From: Actinacidiphila epipremni
GTDB lineage: Bacteria; Actinomycetota; Actinomycetes; Streptomycetales; Streptomycetaceae
Direction of reading: 5' to 3'
Length of the DNA stretch: 64,000 nt
Assembly: GCF_012034175.1 (NCBI RefSeq)
Contig: NZ_JAATEJ010000004.1
Span: 1 to 64,000, forward strand
Numbering within the stretch: position 1 is the stretch's first letter; each line of letters begins with the position of its first letter. Both the position numbers and the translations under genes were made by a program. A model generated the notes under the pieces. The model saw only the letters and a list, made by a program, of their open reading frames with translations, was not told where the DNA came from and ran no database searches. Positions 58,822 through 64,000 of the stretch are shown here, one piece after another.

Positions 58822-59850
58822 TCACTCTCCGGTCGCCAGGGCGATCGCTCGCCGACTACCTCTTGAGACCCGGGTTCCGGCCCCGAGGAAGTCCTCCAAC
58901 TGCGCTGCGATCTCTGGCCAGTTGACGGCGACGCCGCTGGTGTGTCGCCAGTACTGATGGAAATGGCGGACGGCTCGGCTCACCCCAAGGGCGGCCGCTT
59001 CCGAGGGAATGTGCTGCATGATCCGGCGCGTGATGTTGCCCGGGCCACGCGCCGAAGGGGCGATGCCACTGCCAAGCAGGAGCGTGGCCGTGCGAAGCGC
59101 GTCGAGAACGCCGAGAGGTGCTGCGTCGGCCAGGGCGCCGAAGACCAGATGGGTCCAGGAGGTTCGGCTACGGGTCCAGGCGAGGCGTTCGAGGGACGTG
59201 CCCAGGTCGAGGACGAGGCGGTCGGGGTGGGCGGCGTTCCAGAGGAGGACCACGTCGCCGAGGGGGAGGCCGGCGTGGTCGAAGCGCAGGGTGATGCCTT
59301 CGACTTGGCGGCGGCGCCAGATGGCGAGGTTGCCGCGGAAGGTGATGTGGCGAACGTGGAGGCTCAGGCGGGACAGGACCGTGAGGAGCTGATCGAAGGC
59401 GGTGGTGTAGGCGGGCAGGTCAGGGAGCAACTCGACGCGGGAAGTGTTGACGAAGGACGTCAGGAAGCCGTCCTGGAGGGTGCCGTCAGCATCACGTTTG
59501 GCAGTGAGACGTACGACGGGTTGGGGAAGGAAGCCATGGCGGTAGGGGACGGTGCCGCCGTCTTTGAGGACGGGGTCGAAGGCTTGGATGGCGGAGATCG
59601 TCAGTTCGGTCTCGCGGCCCCAGCGCAGGGGCAGGCAGGGGGCTCGGGGGATGCCCTGCTCGGCGAAGGCTGACTCCAGGCGCGCGAGCAGGTCTGGCCA
59701 GGGCAGGGTGCGGCGGGGTGGGCGGTAGGGCGTTCCGTGGTCCTGGTGGCGGATGTCGAGGTGCGGGCCGTCAAACGTGAAGTTCCAGCGGGGGCCAAGG
59801 GCCTTGCGGAGCAGGCCCGGTATGTCGGCCGCGTCGGCGGTGGTCAGCAT
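58822..59850 (-). CDS. Unrecognised protein with class II tRNA-synthetase-like segment
   Basis: 342 residues, soluble. I do not recognise the family. The segment LVLDLGTSLERLAWTRSRTS resembles motif 3 of alanyl-tRNA-synthetase-type class II enzymes (GMGLERL). ITLRFDHAGLPLGDVVLLWN and FLTSFVNTSRVELLPDLPAY are compatible with the antiparallel core, so it may be a truncated synthetase relative that transfers an amino acid. This is inference from a short match. The gene is the last of the overlapping operon; its ATG lies inside the end of the glycosyltransferase gene (7-nt overlap). Confidence 0.6.
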   Translation of the reverse strand: MLTTADAADIPGLLRKALGPRWNFTFDGPHLDIRHQDHGTPYRPPRRTLPWPDLLARLESAFAEQGIPRAPCLPLRWGRETELTISAIQAFDPVLKDGGTVPYRHGFLPQPVVRLTAKRDADGTLQDGFLTSFVNTSRVELLPDLPAYTTAFDQLLTVLSRLSLHVRHITFRGNLAIWRRRQVEGITLRFDHAGLPLGDVVLLWNAAHPDRLVLDLGTSLERLAWTRSRTSWTHLVFGALADAAPLGVLDALRTATLLLGSGIAPSARGPGNITRRIMQHIPSEAAALGVSRAVRHFHQYWRHTSGVAVNWPEIAAQLEDFLGAGTRVSRGSRRAIALATGE

Positions 59851-60866
59851 GAGCGGCTGGCCAGGGCGTTGAAGTGGCGCTGCGGGTCGAAGCGGTCCTT
59901 GCCGATGGCCTGGATCGTGGCCGGGTCGAGGTCTTCTGTGCGGCGGATCGCTTCGGCGAGTGCCTGTGCTGCCCTCTCGTCGTCAGCCTCGGCCCCGAGG
60001 ACGGTGACGGCACCGGTGTCTGGGCAGAGTGCCGCTTCGGCGCAGGTGCCTACACGCCAGGTCAGGGCAGCCACGGGTGTGCCGGCGCGTAGGGCTTCGC
60101 CGAAGACGGCCGCGCCGGCCTCTACGTAGTCGCGGGCGTAGGTGTAGACGAACGTGCCGGCGCTGTGAACGGCCGCGGTTTTGGCGGGGCCGCCGAGTTC
60201 GCCGACCCACTCGACGTGGTCGGCGGTGAGCAGCCGCTCGTGCCGCTGGACGTACTCGCGGTCGAAGACCGGGCCGACCAGCCGTACGCGGCGGCCGAGG
60301 AGCTGGGCGGCGCGGACGGCCAGGTGCGGGGCCTTCTCGCCGTCGATACGGCCCAGCCACACCAGATCGTCGCCCTTGATGGCGGGTGGTTCGGCTTCGT
60401 CCAGGCCGAGCTGGACGGCCAACTCCTGGCGGGGCCGCCAAGCCGCGTACCGCTCGATCATCTCCGGCGAGTAGCAGTACAGGCGGTGGCGTTTGCCGTC
60501 GAAGGCATCCGGGGCGTGGCGGAAGTCGGGGTTGTGCTGGAAGGTGGCGACGTCGCAGTCCAGCGTGTCCCGTATGCGACGCCAGGCGGGCAGCGTCGGG
60601 TACTCGTGACCGACGACCAGCAGGTCGTACCCACAAGCGGCGAGGTCGCGGGCCGCGGCCGACCCCCGCCCGACGTCCTCCAGCCTGACCGGCTTGCGGG
60701 TCCACCGCGTGCCGAGGTCGTCGCGCCAGGCGGGACCGAGGAGGTGTACGTCGGCGCCTGCGGCTTTCGCCCCTACTGCTACGGCCCACAGCCAGCGTTC
60801 GATCCCGCCATAGCCGGTCGGGGGGAACGCGTAGCTGCCGGGGAAGTCGCAGACGCCGACTAACAC
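59844..60866 (-). CDS. GT4-type glycosyltransferase with TTA at codon 2
   Basis: 340 residues, GT-B fold. The N-terminal acceptor half begins VGVCDFPGSYAFPPTGYGGI, and GHEYPTLPAWRRI and FQHNPDFRHAP follow. The donor half has LVWLGRIDGEKAPHLAVRAA and the Glu-containing VEAGAAVFGEALRAGTPVAA. Donor and acceptor are unknown. GTG 60866 follows the serS stop without a gap, and GGAGG in the serS end serves as its ribosome site. Codon 2 is TTA, making this gene a direct bldA target. Confidence 0.85.
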   Translation of the reverse strand: MLVGVCDFPGSYAFPPTGYGGIERWLWAVAVGAKAAGADVHLLGPAWRDDLGTRWTRKPVRLEDVGRGSAAARDLAACGYDLLVVGHEYPTLPAWRRIRDTLDCDVATFQHNPDFRHAPDAFDGKRHRLYCYSPEMIERYAAWRPRQELAVQLGLDEAEPPAIKGDDLVWLGRIDGEKAPHLAVRAAQLLGRRVRLVGPVFDREYVQRHERLLTADHVEWVGELGGPAKTAAVHSAGTFVYTYARDYVEAGAAVFGEALRAGTPVAALTWRVGTCAEAALCPDTGAVTVLGAEADDERAAQALAEAIRRTEDLDPATIQAIGKDRFDPQRHFNALASRSC

Positions 60867-62162
60867 CTATGCCTCCGAGGGTTTGCCGTCCGCCGTGATG
60901 CGGCGGAAGCCGAGGTACGGGACAAGGGATTGCGGGAGCAGGACGGAGCCGTCGGGCTGCTGGTGCTGTTCCAGGACGGCGGCCAGGGTGCGGCCGACGG
61001 GCAGGCCGGAGCCGTTGACGGTGGCGGCCGGGGTGGACTTGCCGTGTTCGTCGCGGGTGCGGATGCCGGCGCGGCGGCCCTGGAAGGTGCCGAAGTCGGA
61101 GACCGAGGAGATCTCGCGGTAGGTGTTCTGGCTGGGCAGCCAGACCTCGATGTCGTAGGTGAGCCGGGCGGAGAACCCGGTGTCGCCGGCGGCGAGGGTG
61201 ACGACGCGGTAGGCGAGGTCGAGTTCCTTCAGGCACGCCTCGGCGTGGCCGGTCATCTTCTCCATCTCGGCACGGGAGTCGCCCGGCGCGCAGATGCGGA
61301 CCATCTCGACCTTGGAGAACTGGTGCTGGCGGATCAGCCCGCGGGTGTCGCGGCCGTACGAGCCGGCCTCGGAGCGGAAGCAGGGCGTCTGCGCGGTCAG
61401 GGCGATCGGCAGCTCGGCGGGCGGGATGATCTCGTCGGCGTACAGGTTCGTGAGTGGAACCTCGGCCGTCGGGATGAGGAACAGCTCGCGGTCCGCGACC
61501 CCTGTGGCGAACAGGTCTTCCTCGAACTTGGGAAGCTGGCCGGTGCCGGTCATGGTCTTGCGTGTGACCAGGAACGGCACGGAGTGCTCGGTGTAGCCGT
61601 GTCGGCGGGTGTGCAGGTCGAGGAAGAGCGTGGCCAGGGCGCGTTCCAGGGCCGCGCCGACACCGCGAAGGACGCTGAAGCGGGGGCCGGACAGCTTGGT
61701 AGCGCGGCCGAAGTCGAGGATGCCCATGGCCTCGCCGAGGTCGACGTGGTCCTTCGGCTCGAAGGAGAAGGACGGCGGGGTGCGGACGCGGCGCTGTTCG
61801 ACGGCGAAGTCCTCCGAGTCGCCGTCAGGGGCTTCGTCGGCAGGCAGGTTCGGGACGGTGAGCAGGAGCTGGGTCAACTCCTCCTGAGCCCGCTCCTGCT
61901 CGGCCTCCGCCTCGCGGATCTGCTCCTTCAGCTTGCGTGCCTGGTCTTTCAGCGCGGACGTGTCCCCGCCGGACTTGGCGGCCTTCTGCACCTCGGCCGC
62001 GACCGTCTTGGACTCGGCGCGCAGCTCGTCGGCGATGCGGATGCTCTGGTTGCGGCGGGACTGGAGGGACTCCAGGGAGGAGAGGTCCAGGTCGTAGCCG
62101 CGACGGGCGAGGCGGCGTACCGCCTCGTCTCCCATGTCGATCAGAGCGCGTGCATCATGCAT
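60867..62162 (-). CDS. serS: Seryl-tRNA synthetase (accessory copy in an operon)
   Basis: 431 residues, full length. The N-terminal coiled-coil arm that binds the tRNA-Ser long arm is present (LESLQSRRNQSIRIADELRA to EAEQERAQEELTQLLLTVPN). The serine and ATP site follows: TAEVPLTNLYADEI, motif 2 CFRSEAGSYGRDTRGLIRQH with QFSKVEMV, and motif 3 NGSGLPVGRTLAAVLEQHQ. All key motifs look intact, so it should charge serine. Its setting among a kinase, phosphatase and glycosyltransferase suggests a dedicated role: seryl-tRNA-dependent biosynthesis or resistance to a SerRS inhibitor. It overlaps the phosphatase gene by 8 nt. Confidence 0.9.
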   Translation of the reverse strand: MHDARALIDMGDEAVRRLARRGYDLDLSSLESLQSRRNQSIRIADELRAESKTVAAEVQKAAKSGGDTSALKDQARKLKEQIREAEAEQERAQEELTQLLLTVPNLPADEAPDGDSEDFAVEQRRVRTPPSFSFEPKDHVDLGEAMGILDFGRATKLSGPRFSVLRGVGAALERALATLFLDLHTRRHGYTEHSVPFLVTRKTMTGTGQLPKFEEDLFATGVADRELFLIPTAEVPLTNLYADEIIPPAELPIALTAQTPCFRSEAGSYGRDTRGLIRQHQFSKVEMVRICAPGDSRAEMEKMTGHAEACLKELDLAYRVVTLAAGDTGFSARLTYDIEVWLPSQNTYREISSVSDFGTFQGRRAGIRTRDEHGKSTPAATVNGSGLPVGRTLAAVLEQHQQPDGSVLLPQSLVPYLGFRRITADGKPSEA

Positions 62163-62862
62163 GAGGGGATCTCTCCTCGGGCGGGGTCCGTAGAGGATCG
62201 AAGTTAGCAAGGATGGGGACACCTGCTTGCGGCGATTCCGCCCGGCCACCCCCGGTCGGCGGTGCGTGAACCCCCTCGCTGGTGAGTCTGTCGATCAACC
62301 GGCTGGTGAGACCGTGCAGTCGAGTGTCGGTGACGACCAAAGGGTCCAAGCATCGGGCTTCCGGGAAGAAGAGCGGGAGCGGCTCGTCGGACGGCTCGGC
62401 CATCGTCCAGGTGAGCAGGGACAGCAACAAACCATGGGCCACGACGACCCGAGGGCCGGGATGCCGCAAGGCGTCCCTGACGGCGGCGAGCATGCGGATG
62501 ACGGCTTCGTGCTGGGACTCGGCGGCCCCGGGCGGGCGGATGTACGGACCGTGCCGGCCGAGCCAGTCGGCGTAGTCGAGGAACGGCCCGCCCTCGAAGT
62601 CGCCGTAGTCGAGTTCGTTGAGGCGAGCGTCGATGCGCGGTTCCAGCTGGGCCGGACCGGCGAGGAGGATCGTGGTCTGCTGCGCCCGCGGGAAGGCGCT
62701 GGTGACCCAGGTGCGGGGGTGCCGCAGGGAGCCGGAGGCACGCAGGACGTGGCACGCGGCGACGCCCTCGGCGTCGAGCGGCAGCCGAACGCCCGGGTCC
62801 CCGTTGACCAGGTAGTGAGTGCTGTAGGAGGTGCTCGCGTGCCGGAGCAGGATCGTCGTCAC
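62155..62862 (-). CDS. Histidine phosphatase family protein
   Basis: 235 residues. The catalytic RHA is in VTTILLRHASTSYSTHYLVN; the second arm is in SAFPRAQQTTILLAG with LNELDYGDFEGGPF, and the second His is in VVVAHGLLLSLLTWTM. Such enzymes remove phosphate from sugars, nucleotides or metabolites. GTG 62862 overlaps the kinase gene's stop (GTGA). The pairing with a kinase directly upstream suggests a phosphorylation-dephosphorylation step on a shared intermediate. Confidence 0.87.
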   Translation of the reverse strand: MTTILLRHASTSYSTHYLVNGDPGVRLPLDAEGVAACHVLRASGSLRHPRTWVTSAFPRAQQTTILLAGPAQLEPRIDARLNELDYGDFEGGPFLDYADWLGRHGPYIRPPGAAESQHEAVIRMLAAVRDALRHPGPRVVVAHGLLLSLLTWTMAEPSDEPLPLFFPEARCLDPLVVTDTRLHGLTSRLIDRLTSEGVHAPPTGGGRAESPQAGVPILANFDPLRTPPEERSPHA

Positions 62863-63782
62863 GGTGTCGTCTCCTTCTCGGCGTACGAGAGCAGGACGGT
62901 CAGGACGTCGGCCATCTGCTGATGGCGAGGGTCTCGGGTGTCTTCGTAGTAGAGGAGGCCGTGCAGCCCGATGAGCAGGCACCAGGGCAGGATGCTGCTT
63001 CGTGCGACGCCCGAGCGGCGAGCGGCTTCGCGGAGCCGGTCGTCCGTGCCGTTGCCGAGCCGGTAGTAGAGCGTCCAGAACGCCCAGTCGAAGAGGGCGT
63101 CGCCCTGCATGGGCAGCGGGTCGAGCAGCATCGGGCGGCCTTGGCGGGTGAAGGCGACGTTCTCCCGGTAGAGGTCGGCGTGCAGCACCGTACGGCGGGC
63201 CGCATCGGCGGAAAGCCCGGCCAGATACGGGGTGATCTGCGCGATGTGCCGGCCGTAGCGGCTGGTGCGTCCGCGCTCCCGGATACGGGGCTCGATCTCG
63301 TTGCGGATGTGGTCGGCAAGCGGGGGAAACCTGCCGGGGCGGACGTTCCGGCCGATACCGTGGGCCTGCTGCACTGCTTCCGCGACACGGGCTGTCTCGT
63401 CGGACGGTGGCTTGTCACCGCCCGGTCGTCCGGCGATCATGCGCAGGACCGCCACGCGGTGTTCGTCATCCGCCGCCAGGAGCACGCGGTCCTGTCCCGG
63501 GCGCCAAAGGCGCAGGGCTGCGGTCTCGCGGGCGTAGCGGTCGGCGTCGAACCACATCTTCACCAGGACGGGGCTGCCCTCGCGGTCGTGAGCCGTGGCG
63601 AGAACGCTGGCGTGGCCGGCGTCGTGGTAGCCGGTGAGATTCAGGTTCCACCGGCGACCGGCGTTCGTGAGTAAGCCCGGAACTCCGTTGAGCCACGTCG
63701 TCGCCGCTGAACCGTAGTGGGCGAGCAGGCGGCTGCGGCACGTCTCCGGGAGGGGTGGCAGAGCACGGCAGGTCGTCGTCAA
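62859..63782 (-). CDS. Aminoglycoside phosphotransferase (APH/choline kinase) family protein
   Basis: 307 residues. The kinase core has the nucleotide region VLVKMWFDADRYARETAALR, the catalytic loop TVLHADLYRENVAF (HxDxxxxN) and the metal Asp in MLLDPLPMQGDALFDWAFW. It phosphorylates an unknown small molecule; antibiotic resistance is possible but not shown. The start is TTG 63782, overlapping the upstream stop (TTGA). Codon 37 is TTA (63674-63672), so bldA control also reaches this gene. Confidence 0.83.
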   Translation of the reverse strand: MTTTCRALPPLPETCRSRLLAHYGSAATTWLNGVPGLLTNAGRRWNLNLTGYHDAGHASVLATAHDREGSPVLVKMWFDADRYARETAALRLWRPGQDRVLLAADDEHRVAVLRMIAGRPGGDKPPSDETARVAEAVQQAHGIGRNVRPGRFPPLADHIRNEIEPRIRERGRTSRYGRHIAQITPYLAGLSADAARRTVLHADLYRENVAFTRQGRPMLLDPLPMQGDALFDWAFWTLYYRLGNGTDDRLREAARRSGVARSSILPWCLLIGLHGLLYYEDTRDPRHQQMADVLTVLLSYAEKETTP

Positions 63783-64000
63783 CTGAGCAGCACCCCGTCC
63801 TGCACCAGCTCCTGGGTGAGGGCCGGGAATCCTGCGAGGGTCTCCAGGACGAGGGAGTGCACCGTCTCGACGTGGGCGTCCGGTCGCGAGAGGCGTACGA
63901 GGACGCGCCACGGCTGGTCCAGCGGTTCGCCCGTCGCGCTGACCATGTGCACCTCGGCGTGCCCGCCGGTCTCCTCGTGCAGGCGGTGGGCCAGGCGGGC
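63779..64000 (-). CDS. C-terminal part of an unidentified protein, first visible gene of the operon
   Basis: Only the last 73 residues are in the window: an alpha/beta pattern starting ARLAHRLHEETGGHAEVHMV and ending LTQELVQDGVLLS. I do not recognise it. Its TGA overlaps the kinase start (TTGA), so it belongs to the same operon. The gene continues beyond 64000. Confidence 0.7.
   Translation of the reverse strand, partial: ARLAHRLHEETGGHAEVHMVSATGEPLDQPWRVLVRLSRPDAHVETVHSLVLETLAGFPALTQELVQDGVLLS

Noticed and set aside
62859-63911. Longer start for the phosphotransferase at 63911
   Set aside because: It would overlap the upstream gene by about 130 nt with Arg/Pro-rich shadow sequence; the TTGA overlap at 63782 fits the operon pattern.
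50440-64000. Right attachment site of the element inside the window
   Set aside because: I looked for a second copy of the tRNA 3' end (GGTTCGAATCCCG) and did not find one; it is either beyond 64000 or decayed.

Overview
The window comes from a high-GC actinomycete, almost certainly Streptomyces or a close relative in the Streptomycetaceae. The evidence is the roughly 72% GC codon bias, GTG and TTG starts, AGGAGG-type ribosome sites, near absence of TTA codons outside a few genes, an ECF42-type sigma factor with its DGPF/YCII partner, an Fe/Mn superoxide dismutase behind a Nur-like box, a cyclic-di-AMP riboswitch ahead of a cell-wall peptidase, and the order holB - secreted peptidase - tRNA-Thr. 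No complete biosynthetic gene cluster of a well-known type is visible.

0-8.4 kb: small hypothetical proteins, a secreted ricin-fold protein, and two exported enzymes (a DUF1906 glycoside-hydrolase-like protein and a CHAP amidase) that share a six-module beta-propeller tail. Next to them is a large HTH/NB-ARC regulator. A 22-bp sequence occurs three times, each copy upstream of and oriented toward the lectin, the CHAP enzyme or the regulator, so these genes may form one regulon.

8.4-13 kb: an ECF42 sigma factor module. The DGPF/YCII protein and sigma factor overlap. A divergent reductase/deazaflavin-oxidoreductase pair and a downstream small-protein/MFS pair each have the same promoter-like sequence (GTCGA, 16 nt, CGTC).

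13-20.5 kb: a molybdopterin oxidoreductase, an M24 peptidase, a VOC protein, superoxide dismutase with a Nur-like box, a formaldehyde dehydrogenase pseudogene with an internal deletion, an SDR enzyme, and an ABC ATPase/permease pair.

20.5-32 kb: surface and envelope proteins (a large secreted protein with an early TTA codon, a histone-H1-like membrane protein, an N-acetylmuramoyl-alanine amidase, a riboswitch-controlled M23 peptidase) and a long intergenic repeat block at 21.3-22.5 kb. That block is matched in inverted orientation at 45.0-45.4 kb.

32-50.3 kb: a translationally coupled regulator-regulator-metallohydrolase operon, Uma2, a PrsW protease, trmB, L-2-hydroxyglutarate oxidase, a TPR regulator, an asparagine-synthetase-like protein with a Ser-Tyr-Gly repeat insert, holB, a membrane protein and a lipoprotein tripeptidyl peptidase.

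50.4-64 kb: an integrative mobilizable element beside tRNA-Thr(CGT). It has an integrase, an XRE regulator, an excisionase-like protein, a DUF3631 ATPase whose 5' end carries thirty GGWCC motifs, MobC and a MOB relaxase. Accessory cargo follows: a membrane-anchored Mrr-type nuclease pair, and a six-gene operon of overlapping or abutting genes (an unidentified protein, a kinase, a histidine phosphatase, a complete second-type seryl-tRNA synthetase, a glycosyltransferase and a class-II-synthetase-like protein). Several cargo genes carry TTA codons and are therefore probably controlled by bldA tRNA. This operon is the best candidate for an undescribed system; it runs off the right edge. No second attachment site is visible, so the element's right end lies outside the window or has decayed.
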